Under the pieces are notes generated by a model. It saw only the letters and a list, made by a program, of their open reading frames with translations, made no database searches and was not told the origin of the DNA. A program made the translations under genes and the position numbers. A stretch of DNA of 64,000 nt from Prorocentrum cordatum (lineage: Eukaryota; Sar; Dinophyceae; Prorocentrales; Prorocentraceae), in NCBI GenBank assembly GCA_963575745.1, contig CAUYUJ010016471.1, forward strand, positions 531,335-595,334. The letters run 5' to 3'. Below are positions 42,164 through 53,030 of the stretch, piece after piece; within the stretch, counting starts at the first letter, position 1, and every line of letters begins with the position of its first letter.

Positions 42164-42830
42164 TTATACGAATGGCCAGGGTCTGGGTCGTCGTGCTTCG
42201 CTGGACGCCAAGATGTTCTCCATCTTCGCAACCATTTGCTTGGCCATTGCATCCAGGTCTTGCGCGCCTGGTTTCGTCTGGATGATCCCCAGCTGAGGCT
42301 CTGAAGCGTTGAACGACATGGCGCCCAGACCGAGGGAGATGCGGACACCTGCGATAGAGGCGACGATGTAGAGGGCGTCTACGCAGTCACCCATCACCCA
42401 TCCAGCCGTAAACATGGTCGCCGACGGGATGCACGAGCACATAGCGGACGGTCATCGGGCATCCACGCCGGCAATGCATGCGGCGGCGATGGTGGCGTTG
42501 GTGATGGCATGATAAGGTGGGAAGATGATGAGAAGAGCATCCTAATAGGATTGGAGGGTGATGACGTCATGGGCGCGTTCTTGCAGCCATGCGTCGACCT
42601 CGTCACCCCATGGGGGTTGTCCGGGCCGCTCATCAACGCTGCACCCTTCCACGCATACGTCCCGTTTACCTTTGCACGTCCGCCAACCTCTGGTAGACGA
42701 GCGGCCCCCGCAGCCGACGCCCCGACGCCAAGGTCGTCGAGGTCCTCGGTCTGGTCTTGCACGTCGTACTCGTCACCATACTTGGTTTCAGAATTGGGGT
42801 CGCCAGCGCCCTCATAGCGGACTGGCGCAG
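42164..42830 (-). CDS. Possible upstream exons of a minus-strand host gene
   Basis: Two minus-strand stretches have good coding texture. Right: YEGAGDPNSETKYGDEYDV, QDQTEDLDDLGVGAS and RAKVNGTYAWKGAALMSGPD (about 42825-42600). Left: MFTAGWVMGDCVDALYIVAS, IAGVRISLGLGAMSFNA and DLDAMAKQMVAKMENILASS (42418-42180), which contains a hydrophobic segment that could be a membrane helix. They are in different frames, so an intron between about 42440 and 42590 is implied. No family is recognised. Confidence 0.3.
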
Positions 42831-42910
42831 GCCCGCGGAATTCCGAGCCCGAACCGCCAGATCCGGATCTTCAGTCTCACACGTTGCTCGTGAATGTGCG
42901 CTGTTGTCGT

Positions 42911-43498
42911 TCGCGCCATGCTGAACTTCAAGCTCGACTTGCTCTGCTGCAGTCTCCAGATATCGCGGCAACCACCGAAAGTTGGTTAAACACATATATT
43001 GCGGATGCTTCACTGCATGATTCCGTCCTTGCATCGCGATTCGACCGCCGCAACGGCAGTCGCAGTAGCGGCATCATGTTGTTCACCCACAAGTCTTCCC
43101 ATAATTGCGTCGCCCACGTTGGCGATTCTCTTGATGCCGAGCGGTCTTGGCACGCCGTCCATTCGAATATTGGCCCAGTCGTGTTTGCCTTGTTGAGCCG
43201 CCCCCTTGAAAAGGGAGAGGTCGAGACCATCCACGCTCGATTGAAAGAGTGGAGCGGTTACAAGCATCATGTCGTAGTCACCCTCTCCATTGGCGACATG
43301 AGCGTTCATCGCAGCCAGCGGCTGCACTTTTCTTCGCTGGGAGCATCCACGGAGCGCAGGGCCCTTTTCGACGCCTCCCGCCGCATGGGTCCACAGGACA
43401 AAAATCGGCAACCTGCTCGGAGCAACAACTTGTTGGACCCTGTCATGGCGGATTTGTCTTCGGGCCGCGCGCGCAAAGTCATCCTGCCCATCATCTAG
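42911..43498 (+). pseudogene. LINE-C endonuclease domain
   Basis: SPDIAATTESWLNTYIADAS carries the catalytic Glu. RSWHAVHSNIGPVVFALLSR and KGEVETIHARLKEW follow, then VVVTLSIGDMSVHRSQRLHF (Asp, with Ser where Asn is expected in GDxN) and FSSLGASTERRALFDASRRM. NNLLDPVMADL matches the LDLVLTD motif. The Asn-to-Ser change in the GDxN motif probably inactivates it. N-terminal motif I lies just upstream or is lost. Confidence 0.65.
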
Positions 43499-44149
43499 CG
43501 TGGCCATATTTTAACGCGCGCGTCTACGGCCACGCGCGCGCAGCGTTCCGCTCCATCTGCCTGGGGCCAAAGGTTGTTTCAACATGCTCGGCGGCCCCAG
43601 TTCTGAGCCGAACTGCATTATGCGAATTGGACTTCGTTGTTCGCGTCTTGCTCGCCGTCTGCGGCTGGAGTCAGAAGCGCAGATCTCAGAAGATTGGCAC
43701 GGCGAGAAAGCGGATCCCACTTTTCATTGAAGGCCTTGGTAAATCCACCCACCCGCTGATTAATGAAGAGAGCGTCGACCTGACCAGGCGAAAAGTAACG
43801 CAAAACAGAAAAACATCGCACCCAGAGGTTCGAATGTCAATGGGGCGAGTGCCACGCAGGCCTCCGCAGTCGTTGCGACAAGCATGATGAGCGCACCCGG
43901 CAGCGCATGCTGGACTCCAACATGGAGCCATCGTGCAACAAATGGTGGGCATTGTGCGATGTTGCGCTTACGGGCAAGGGGTAGGTTGGCATCCCTCCGT
44001 TGTAGTCGAAAAGTTGGGCGCGGGCATCGTTTCCTGGTGCACAAGCGAATGTGTGCGCAGATGATTTCAGCGAAAAGGTTCGTTTCCCGGTGGGAGCCGA
44101 TCGCACATTCTCGTCCGCGCATCTGCCGGACACCTTTTCGGCGATCAGT

Positions 44150-44880
44150 TTGTTTGCTGATGCGCCCCCGTTTGGTCCTGCGCATTTTGCGCAAGGTGCG
44201 GGAAGACAGCGGGGGTGCCCCCGATGGGCCACCTTGCCAGATTCTGAAACAGTGCGCTTCGCAGCTGGCCATTCCGATTGCAATAATTGCGTGCGTGATT
44301 CAGCACGGCTGCGGGTTGCTCGAATTATGGAACCTTCACTGGCTGTACCCGCTGTTCCAGAAAAGTATGCGTTCGGATCCCTCGGATTTCCGTGGGATTC
44401 ACCTCTCACCCCAGCTTCGCAAAGTAGTCGAACGTTGTTTCTCCGAGTTTCTGTTTGTTTGCTTCGAGTCTGCCCGTGCATATGGCGTCCACCAGCTCGC
44501 TTCCCACGCGGAACGCGGCTACAGAGACGCTTTGGCATACATGGTGTGATGCAGCATCCGCGCCATATGCTGTGGCCTGTGTGTGCATGGGTGCGCTGGC
44601 TGGACGTGTCAGGAACATTCGACAGGGTCAATTCCGACCGCGTCGTGGACAAATTGCGCCCGTGCGGTGTGCGTGAGCCAGTTTTGAAGATTTTTCGGTC
44701 GTGTCATCCGGGGAGATAGGTTGAGGTTACCGTGAATGGATCTTTGTTTCGGCCGCACTTTGGGTTCAAGGGCAATGTTCTTTTTCCTCCGTTCTGGGAT
44801 GTACTGTATGTGAATGCCAAACTTGCCATGTCCTCAGCTGGTTCCACAGAGTACGAATTCGCAGGCGATTTCAAGTGTTG
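44150..44880 (+). pseudogene. LINE-C reverse transcriptase, catalytic site mutated
   Basis: Fingers: LRKVREDSGGAPDGPPCQIL and WLYPLFQKSMRSDPSDFRGI, then HLSPQLRKVVERCF and LASHAERGYRDALAYMV, ending in a stop at 44549. Motif A continues in another frame: VRWLDVSGTFDRVNSDRVVD (catalytic Asp kept). An in-frame stop follows HPGR near 44719, and the next segment, VTVNGSLFRPHFGFKG, leads to YEFAGDFKC, where the first Asp of the FADD box has become Gly. The enzyme is dead. Confidence 0.65.
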
Positions 44881-45202
44881 AAACGAGGTTGAAGGTGCTG
44901 CCGCAAATTCGCCCATATTCCTTGCGTGCCGCCATAGCTAAACTACGGCCAACCCAGTGATTTTTGAGCTGACCAAATAGAGCGTTCACATCCTTGACGA
45001 CAGTACGCCGCACGACGACGATGTCGGAATCACGAGCGTGCGTTTTCACCCGAAGCTGACCATGTATCGTGCCGTTCAAAGAGTTCGTTCGCGCTGCGTC
45101 GTGGTGGCACTTGGCGCTGATACGGTCAGCACCGCCGGGATTCAGACTGTTCAAGGGTAGCGTGGTCTCTTTGTTGGTGGCGTTGCCCCGTTACTAGCTC
45201 CG

Positions 45203-45480
45203 TTGGACAGCCTGCAAGGGGAAGTTCTGCTGCCCGCTGGGGTTTCCGAAGCCATGGTTTTCTGCGACTCCTACTTCGCCCCAGCATGCATCAGACGCGA
45301 CATGCCGATGTTAGGCGTGTTGCGCAAATTTACCAACGGCAAGGCTCCCCGTGTTCTGAGCGCTTTTTCCCGCAGCAGGCGTCCCGCGACTGTCAGTCCA
45401 GGTGTGCGTCCCAGGATACAAAGATCGATGTTCGGCGTACTGCTTGTTCTCAATCATCTAGTTGTAAGCACTTTGTCGCT
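45203..45480 (+). pseudogene. LINE-C C-terminal remnant
   Basis: CIRRDMPMLGVLRKFTNGKA followed by PRVLSAF resembles the RRD(I/M)AMLG...LG..P segment at the C-terminus of the same LINE clade. It lies about 320 bp after the last clear RT sequence. Intermediate sequence (44880-45200) is too decayed to read. Confidence 0.45.
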
Positions 45481-45639
45481 TGCCCTTCTGCGAAACGGTT
45501 CCAGAGAAAGTTACGGCCCACGAAAGTTGAAATGATCATGTCCAGCCGCAGCGCTAGGAACAGCATGTTCACCGTGCCACCCTGCGTTCTGTAGTTGCCA
45601 CGTGTGCGAATACGGGGTGAGGGTTCGTCGCAGAACAAT

Positions 45640-45810
45640 GACGAATAGTGTGGTGATGATGGTGGTCGTGATGTGGAAGAGGACAAGGTCGAATATGGCG
45701 GTGATGAGTATGATAGCGATGCTGATGGTGATGACGATGATGGCGAGGACGAGGAGGAGGAGGAGGAGGAGACACATAAGGATGAGGAGGAGGAGGGAGG
45801 AAAAGTAATA
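45640..45810 (+). repeat. Imperfect GAT/GGT and GGA microsatellite
   Basis: GAT-type variants passing into a GAGGAGGAGGAGG run (45745-45772) and a second one (45782-45800). It resembles the 39834 array but is shorter. Confidence 0.8.
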
Positions 45811-45849
45811 CGAGGAGGGCTGTCGTATATGATACTTTTCGCCTTCAAT

Positions 45850-46230
45850 TCCCGAGGAGCCTGTTTTATGGATTTCATTTGGGCCGTACTGGGGCTGTCA
45901 TGGGTTCCCGTGGAGCTGAGGACACTGTGGGTCCCAATTGGGCAGTGTTGGGGCCCTCTTGAACCGTTTTGGGGCTCAATTGAAGCTTTCCTGGCCGCTC
46001 GAGGGGTCGTGTGGGGCCGCGCTGTTCCGTCCAGGGTCCAGGGGTCGTGGTCGGTCGCCGTGGTGCTTCTGGATGCCCTTTTGGGCCAGCCTGGGGCCTG
46101 CTTGTGTCGTGGGAAGCAGACCTGGGTCTGCGTGATGCTTTCTTCAGAATTATGATGGCTCCGCCCTGCGATGTTCAGGGCCTTTAATGGCGGCCCTGGG
46201 ACCGTCTGGGGCGCAGTTTGAGCTAGGAGC
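45850..46230 (+). repeat. Degenerate repeat, GGGCC...TTGGGG family, second site
   Basis: Same motif family as 34050-35420: GGGCCGTACTGGGGC, GGGCAGTGTTGGGGCC, GAACCGTTTTGGGGC. Non-coding. From 46231 to about 46690 I see no gene. Confidence 0.55.
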
Positions 46231-46689
46231 AAATGGGGCAGCCTTGTGCCGACAGAACCCCGAGCAGGCGAGAATAGACATACGTCAAAGCAAGTACATG
46301 GACAATCAATGACCTTTGATTGTCCGGGCTTGGCCCGAGATTATATTGGAGCTTTCTTGGGCCGCACTGGGGGCCCCCGTGGAACGGCTCGAGGCCATGG
46401 TGTTCCACAGTTGGGCCATGATAGAGCGTCATGGCGGCATCGTTGGCCACCCATGTGATTCTGGTGGCCCGCCATGTCCACCTCGGAAGCCATCTTTGGG
46501 TACCCCAGACGCGTTGAGGAGCGCCCGAGAGGCATCGGGGCGCCCAGGGAGCCCCAGGAAGGGGGGGGCATGCAGCGGTCCGCGCTGGGGGGAAGGGAGG
46601 GACCCTCCGACTATTACAGGAATTCCCCCATGCAACATTTGGCAGTCTACCACGCATCAGCGTACCAGGGGTCATGGTGGCGGATTTTA

Positions 46690-47570
46690 GGCTTCAGCGG
46701 AGATGCTTGCATGACGTCCCCTCGCCCATTTCGGCACACCGCTCACGCGGATCGGGACCCATCGGGAGTGCCATTCGTGGCCCTAGCGAAGGTCTAGCGA
46801 AGGTGCTCGCACAGCGTCCCCGCGCCCATCGCGGCACGCCCCGCGCGTGGACCGTGCTCCGAAGGTTGGGCCCCTCGTCTGGAACACCCGTCCTTCCCAA
46901 CGTTCCTGTTTGTGGGGTCCGCGGTTTGAGTACGCAGCGGCCCCCCTCATCACCCTTTTCCAAAACCCGCCCGCACACCCCTCCCACGGATGGTGGTCCC
47001 GTAGGGAGTTCCCCCGATGGCCCCAGAGAACCGTTCACATGTTGCACCCCGCTGATTTCGGCACCCTCTTATGGCCCCAGCGAGGGCGTTCGCACGCCTC
47101 TTCCCGCCCTTTTTTGGCATACCTTTGACGCCGATCGTGGCCCCACAGAGAGCTCTACCGACGGCCCTGGCGGGAGGGTTTGCATGCGGGCCCACGCCCA
47201 GTCTTGCGCCCCTCACACGGATTGCGTACCACATGGAATTCCAAGTACGGCATGAGCGGGTGTGTTTTTGATGCGGAATTCCGCCCAATTCTGTGCATTT
47301 CTCACGCGGACCGTGGCCTCACAGGGAACTCGACCCACGGCCCCAGCGAGGGCGTTTACATGTTTTTCCCTGCCCATTTCGGCACAACCTTAATGCGGAT
47401 GGTGCCCCACCTTGAGTTCCACCTGCGGCTTCAGCGGGAGGGTTTGCATGCAGGCCCACCCAGATTTGCGCACCCGTCACACGGATTGTTTCACACAGCG
47501 GCTTCCGTAGACGCTTTTGTACGCGGGTTTCCGCCCATGCCGGTTGACCTTTCACACGGACTTCGCCCCA
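46690..47570 (+). repeat. Dispersed ~100-bp repeat family, second site
   Basis: About eight diverged copies with the landmarks CGTCCCC(T/G)CGCCCAT(T/C), CGGCAC(A/G)CC, CTCACGCGGATCG and GGCCCCAGCGAGGG. It shares the block CGCCCATTTCGGCAC...CTCACGCGG with 39330-39700. Confidence 0.65.
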
Positions 47571-47777
47571 CAGGGGATTTGACTTCCATCCATCGACCTG
47601 GCGGCGCGTAGGATGGGAGGTTGGGGTGTGTGTGAGCGGAAGTGATCCATCCCAACCAGGACATTGGTTTCGGTTTCGGTTCGTGTCGCGCGTGCGGGCG
47701 AGGCGAAGTTGCGCAAGGTCTTGCACTGTTAGAGGCCACGTGGAGCCCAAAGGGTTGACCCCCCGGGCGCGCCCTGT

Positions 47778-48718
47778 CCCGATTGGTGTCCCGATGATTG
47801 TCTATTTTCCCGACGGTTGTCCAGATAGTTTACCCGATGAATGCCCCGATGTTTGTCCCGATGGTTGTCCCGACGGTTGTCCCGATGGTTGCCCCGATGG
47901 TTGCCCCGATGGTTGTCCCGATGGTTGTCCCGATGTTTGTCCCGATGGTTGTCCCGACGGTTGCCCCGATGGTTGTCCCGATGGCTGTCCTGATGGTTGT
48001 CCCGATAGTTGTCCCGATAGTTGACCCGACGGTTGTCCCGATGGTTGTCCCGATGGTTGTCCCGATGGTTGTCCTGATGTTTGTCCCGATGGTTGTGCCG
48101 ATGGTTGGTTGGATTGTTGTCTCGATGGTCGACACAATAGTTGTCCCGATGGTTGTCCCGACGAATGTCCCGATTGTTGCCCCGATGGTTGTCCCGATGG
48201 TTGTCCCCATGGTTGTCCCGATGGTTGTCCAGATGTTTGTCCCGATGGTTGTCCCGACGGTTGTCCCGATGGTTGTCCCGATGGCTGTCCTGATGGTTGT
48301 CCCGATAGTTGTCCCGATAGTTGTCCCGACGGTTGTCCCGATGGTTGTCCCGGCTGTTGTCCCGATGGTTGTCCCGATGGTTGTCCCGATGTTTGTCCCG
48401 ATGGTTGTGCCGATGGTTGGCCCGATGGTTGTCCCGATGGTTGTCCCAACGGTTGTCCCGATGGTTGTCCCGATGGTTGTCTTGATGTTTGTCCCGAGTG
48501 TTGTCCCGATGGTCGGCACAATAGTTGCCCCGATGGTTGTCCCGACGGTTGTCCCGATGGTTGCCCCGATGGTTGTCCCGATGGTTGTCCCCACGGTGGT
48601 CCCGATGGTTGGCCCGATGGTTGTCCCGATTGTTGTCCCGACGGTTGTCCCGATGGTTGTCCCGATGGTTGTCCCGATGGCTGTCCTTATGGTTGTCCCG
48701 ATAGTTGTCCCGATAATT
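47778..48718 (+). repeat. 12-bp satellite CCCGATGGTTGT, first array
   Basis: About 78 copies of the 12-bp unit. Variants (CCCGACGGTTGT, CCCGATAGTTGT, GATGGCTGTCCTGATGG) recur as blocks: the CTGTCCTGATGG block at about 47986 and 48288 is 25 units apart. Because 12 is a multiple of 3, all six frames are open and give Cys-Pro-Asp-Gly, Val-Pro-Met-Val, Asn-His-Arg-Asp, Gly-Thr-Thr-Ile or Ser-Gly-Gln-Pro repeats. No start context or flanking coding sequence supports any of them. Confidence 0.95.
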
Positions 48719-48894
48719 TGCAAAACTGTTAAAAAATGATGACCCCCCCATCCCCCCTCCTCGGATCCCGACTGCCATTTATTCGCATCCGAATAACTAT
48801 ATTTTAATATGTCCCCCCAGGAAAAAAATCCATGGATGCCGATCGATGCCACTTGTATACACCTCGGCACCAGGGAGAATGCCGATGGGGATGC

Positions 48895-50125
48895 TCCCGC
48901 CTTCAGAGAATGAATTTTTATATTGGGTTTTCGCAATTGGGTTTTGGAGTTCAACCTCGCTCCCGTGGTATACAATCTGTCAGCGATATGCGCGCGCGCG
49001 CGCGCGCGCGCGCGCGCGCGCGTTGGCGATTGGCACTTGTGCAGTCAGCGTCGCATATCCACGCGGGGATGCCCCCGTCTTCCGATCCGAGAATGGATTT
49101 TTACCGTGGGCATTCGCCATTGGATTTCGGAGTTCAGCATCGCCCCCGCTGTATAAAGATCGATCAGCGGCATGCCGCCGCCGCGCGCGCGTTGGCGATT
49201 GACATTTGTGCATTCAGTGTTGCATATCCACATGGGGATGTTCCCGTTTTCCGATCAGGGAATGACTGCTTACATTGGGTTTTCGCCATTGGGTTGGGAG
49301 TTCAACCTCGCCCCCGTTGTATAAAACCTATCAGCGGCATGCCGCCAGCGCGCGCGCGCGCGCGCGCGCGCGCGCGTTGGCGATTGGCATTTGTGCATTC
49401 GGCGTCGCATGTCCACGCGAGAATGTTCCCGTTTTCCGATCCGAGAATGATTTTCCATTGGGTTGTCGCCATTGAAATTTGGAGTTCAACATGGCTCCCG
49501 TTGTATAAAAATCGATCGGCGGCATGCCACCGCCGCCGCCGCGCGCGTCGGCGATTGGCAGTTGTGCATTCAGTGTCGCGTATCCACATGGGGATGTCCC
49601 CGTCTTCCGATCAGAGAATGCATATGTACATCGGGTTTTCGCCATCGGGATTTGGAGCTAAACCTCGCTCCCGCTGCATCAAAACCCATCAGCGGCGCGC
49701 CGCCGCCGCGCGCGCTGGCGATTGGCATTGCTGCATTCCGCGTTGCATATCCACATTGTGATGTCCTCGTCCCCCGATCAGAGAATGATTTTTTACATTG
49801 TGTGTTCGCCATTCGTTTTTGGAGCGCAGCATCGTTCCCGTTGCATCAAATCTACCAGCGGCGCGCCGCCGCGCGCGCGTTGGCGATTGGAATTGTTGCA
49901 TTCCGCGTTGCATGTCCACATCGTGATGTCCTCGTCTTCCGATCAGAGAATGATTTGTTACACAGGCTTTCGCCATTCATTTTTGGAGTGCAGCATCGTT
50001 TCCGTTGTGTCAAATCTACCAGCGGCACGCCGCCGCCGCGCGCGCGCTGGCGCCTGGCATGTTTGCATTCGGCGTCGCATATCCACATTGGGATGTTCCC
50101 GTCTTCCGATCAGAGAATGAATCTG
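48895..50125 (+). repeat. ~170-bp tandem repeat, first block (about 7 copies)
   Basis: Landmarks: TTGGCGATTGGCA(T/C)TTGTGC, GCATATCCAC...GGGGATG, CCCGTCTTCCGATC(A/C)GAGAATG, TTTTCGCCATTGG, GGAGTTCAAC and AGCGGC(A/G)(T/C)GCCGCCGC. GAGAATG landmarks lie near 49092, 49260, 49443, 49613, 49783, 49947 and 50114. Each unit contains a variable CG/CGC run; the longest are about 16 CG (48990-49022) and about 13 CG (49350-49376). Confidence 0.9.
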
Positions 50126-50187
50126 CACCGCATAGACCACCCTTCGGGTGATCAGAGGTGAGGGGGGGGGGGAGGTGCCACCGTCGC

Positions 50188-50729
50188 ATTCGATCGATAT
50201 CACTATCGATCGCATTATCGGTCTCATTACCGATCCCACAGTCGATACGGCTGTCGATCTCACAATCGATCTCACAATCGGTCTCGCAATCGATCTCACA
50301 TTCGGTCTCACTATCGATCTCACTATCGACGCCACAACCCGTCTCGCAATCGGTCGCACATTCGGTCTCACTATCGATATCACTATCGATATCACTATCG
50401 ATCACATTCGATCGATCTCACAATCGGTCTCACTATCGATCTCACGATCGGTCTCACATTCGGTTTCAATATTGTTCTTACTATCGATATCACAATCGAT
50501 CTCACAATCGATCTGACTATCGATCTCACTATCGAACTCACTATCGAAGTCATTCTCGATCTCTCGTTCGGTCTCACTATCGATCTCATTACCGATCTCA
50601 CAATCAATCTCACAATCGATCTCACATTCGGTCGCACTATCGATCTCGTTATCGAACGCATTATCGATCTCATTATCGATCTCACAATCGGTCTAACTAT
50701 CGATATCACGATCGATCTCACAATCGACA
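50188..50729 (+). repeat. 12-bp satellite ATCGATCTCACA with variants
   Basis: About 45 copies of a 12-bp unit (ATCGATCTCAC(A/T), ATCGGTCTCACA, ATCGATATCACT). It is unrelated in sequence to CCCGATGGTTGT. All frames are open for the same arithmetic reason. Confidence 0.9.
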
Positions 50730-51080
50730 GTGAGATCATCATCGTCATCGCCTCTCACCATCACCATCACCATCATCATCTCCATTACCACCTCTCAGCA
50801 TCACCATCATCATCATCACCAATGTCGTCATCATAATCACAAACATCAACACCATGAATGCCATCATCACCATCAGCGTCGCACAATCGATCTCACATTC
50901 TGTCTCACCACCGATATCACAATCGATCTCGCAATCGACGTCATCATCATCATCATCAACATCAACAGCATCATCATCAGCGTCGCCATTCTCAACATTA
51001 TCATCATTATTGCCATCAGCATCATCATCATCACCATCATCATCAGAATCATCATCCTAATCATCATCAACATCATCATC
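50730..51080 (+). repeat. Imperfect ATC/CAT trinucleotide array
   Basis: CATCATCACC-type sequence, interrupted at 50875-50940 by a few copies of the ATCGATCTCACA unit, so the two repeats are interleaved. Confidence 0.85.
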
Positions 51081-51102
51081 GGGACACCGACGGGACACGG
51101 AC

Positions 51103-51276
51103 GGGACACCAGCGGGACACCGGCGGGGCACCGCGGAGCCCCGACCGCCCGGAAGGGAATCACGCGGTCCAGCCGCGCCTCAGCCACACGGGACACCAGC
51201 GGGACACCGGCGGGGCACCGCGGGGCCCCGGCCGCCCGGAAGGGAATCATTTGGTCCAGCCGCGCCTCAGCCGCGC
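51103..51276 (+). repeat. 87-bp tandem duplication
   Basis: Two copies starting GGGACACCAGCGGGACAC, at 51103 and 51190, differing at about 8 positions. Each itself begins with GGGACACC(A/G)(G/C)C sub-repeats that also extend to the left (51081-51102). Confidence 0.9.
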
Positions 51277-51404
51277 GAGACTTTCTCTCGCCCGCCCGCG
51301 CAGCTTCGCCTCGCCCGCGCGCGCGGCACGCACGAACGCGAAACCGAAATCGATTTCCCGGTAGGGGGGCTCTCCGCTCCACTTCGATCTCGCCCTCTCA
51401 CCTC

Positions 51405-52010
51405 CGACATTGGGTTTTCGCCATTGGATCTTGGAGTTCAACATGGCTCCCGCTGTATAAAAATCGCGAAATTTCGCCCTGTTGCTTGATGTCTATCGGC
51501 GGCGTGCCGCCGCCGCGCGCGCGACATTGTTGCATTCGGCGCTGTATATCCACGCGGGGATGCCCCCGTCTTCCGATCCGAGAATGAATTTTTCATTGGG
51601 TTTTCGCCATTGGATTTTGGAGATAAACATCACCCCCGCTGCATAAAACCGATCAGCGGCATGCCGCCGCCGCGCGCGCTGGCGATTGGCATTTGTGCAT
51701 TCAGTGTCGCGTGCCCACGCGAGGATGTTCCCGTTTTCCGATCCGAGAATGATGTTTACATTGTTTTTCGCGATTGGGTTTTGGCGTTCAACATGGCTCC
51801 CGTTGTGTAAAAATCGACCAGCGGCATGCCGTCGCGCGCGCTGGCGCATGGCATTTTTGCACTCGGCGTCGCATATCCACATTGGGATGTTCCCGTCTTC
51901 CGATCAGAGAATGAATCTTTACATTGGGTTTTCGCCATTGGGTTTGGAAGTTAAACATCGCCCCCGTTGTATAACATTTACCAGCGGCGTGCCGCATTTG
52001 CGTATTCAGT
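51405..52010 (+). repeat. ~170-bp tandem repeat, second block (3-4 copies)
   Basis: Same family and orientation as 48895-50125; GAGAATG landmarks near 51583, 51747 and 51908. The first unit carries an extra segment (CGCGAAATTTCGCC, itself a palindrome) near 51467. Confidence 0.9.
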
Positions 52011-52267
52011 GCCGCTTCGCAACTCAGACAGGGCGCGCGGCGCCTAGGGGGCGGCCCCTGAGCGCAGCCCTTATCCACGCTGGGGTCGCACGGCGTGGCA
52101 GGCGCGGCCTGGCGCCAAGAGGGGGCGCGCAGGAATCTGCCCCTGCACGCAGGGCGCCATGGCGGTCGCGGGGGCGCCTCCAGCGATCCAGTTTGCCCCG
52201 CCCCCCTTCTGTTTTCTATAGGCGCACTACAGCGCTGGGGAAAACTACGTTTTAAACTGTCTCCCCA
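52011..52267. other. Spacer without recognised gene
   Basis: GC-rich sequence between the 170-bp block and the AT run. Unassigned. Confidence 0.35.
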
Positions 52268-52293
52268 ATATATATATATATATATATATATAT
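52268..52293. repeat. AT dinucleotide repeat
   Basis: About 13 AT units separating the GC-rich spacer from the second 12-bp array. Confidence 0.9.
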
Positions 52294-52312
52294 CCAACAG
52301 TTTTTAAACATT

Positions 52313-53030
52313 AGTTGCCCCGACGGTTGTCCCGATGGTTGCCCCGGCGGTTGCCCCGATGGTGGAGTCGATGGTTGCCCCGATTTCCGCCCCGATGGTT
52401 GTGCCGATGGTTGGTTGGATTGTTGCCCCGATGGTCGACGCAATAGTTGCCCCGATGGTTGCCCCGACGGTTGCCCCGATGGTTGCCCCGACGGATGTCC
52501 CGATGGTTGCCCCGATGCTTGTCCCGATGGTTGTCCCGGTAGTTGTCCCGATAGTTGCCCTGATGGCTGCCCCGATGGTTGCCCCGACGGATGTCCCGAT
52601 GGTTGCCCCGATGCTTGTCCCGATGGTTGTCCCGGTAGTTGTCCCGATAGTTGCCCCGACGGTTGCCCTGATGGTTGCCCCGGTCGTTGTCCCGATGGTT
52701 GCCCCGATGTATGTCCCGACGGTTGTCCCGATGGTTTTCCCGATGGTTGTCCCAATGGTTGTCCCGATGGCTGTGCTGATGGTTGGCCCGATGGTTGCCC
52801 CGGCGGTCCACTCGAGGGTCGCCCCGTTGGTTGTGCCGATGGTTGGCCCGATGGTTGGACCGGCGGTTTCCCCCATGGTTGTCCCGATGGTTGATTCGAT
52901 GGCTGTCCCAATGGATGTCCAGATCGTTGCGACGATGGTTGTCCCGACGGTCGTCCCGACGGTTGTCCCGATCGTGGTCGACTCGACGGTTTTCCCCACG
53001 TCTTGTCCCGATGGTGGATCTCACGATGGT
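52313..53030 (+). repeat. 12-bp satellite CCCGATGGTTGT, second array
   Basis: About 59 copies in the same orientation as 47778-48718, richer in CCCCGATGGTTG variants. The irregular block at 52395-52460 (GGTTGGTTGGATTGTTG followed by GATGGTCGAC) is shared with 48089-48150. A 120-bp internal duplication is visible (GGATGTCCCGATGGTTGCCC at about 52491 and 52587). Confidence 0.95.

Larger units (their letters stand above)
42884..45480 (+). mobile_element. LINE-C: degenerate APE-type non-LTR retrotransposon
   Basis: Endonuclease, RT and C-terminal fragments occur in order on the plus strand but scattered over three frames with stops. The endonuclease signature (GDMSVHRS) and RT signature (RGIHLSPQLRKVVERCF) differ from LINE-A and LINE-B, so this is a separate clade. 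No spliced leader, tail or target-site duplication is visible. Both ends are approximate. Confidence 0.7.

Noticed and set aside
47778-48718. Cys-Pro-Asp-Gly or Gly-Thr-Thr-Ile repeat proteins (for example antifreeze- or adhesin-like)
   Set aside because: A 12-bp unit opens all six frames equally, and nothing flanking the array is coding.
48895-50125. CRISPR-like regular array
   Set aside because: Units are contiguous ~170-bp tandem repeats without unique spacers, in a eukaryotic genome.
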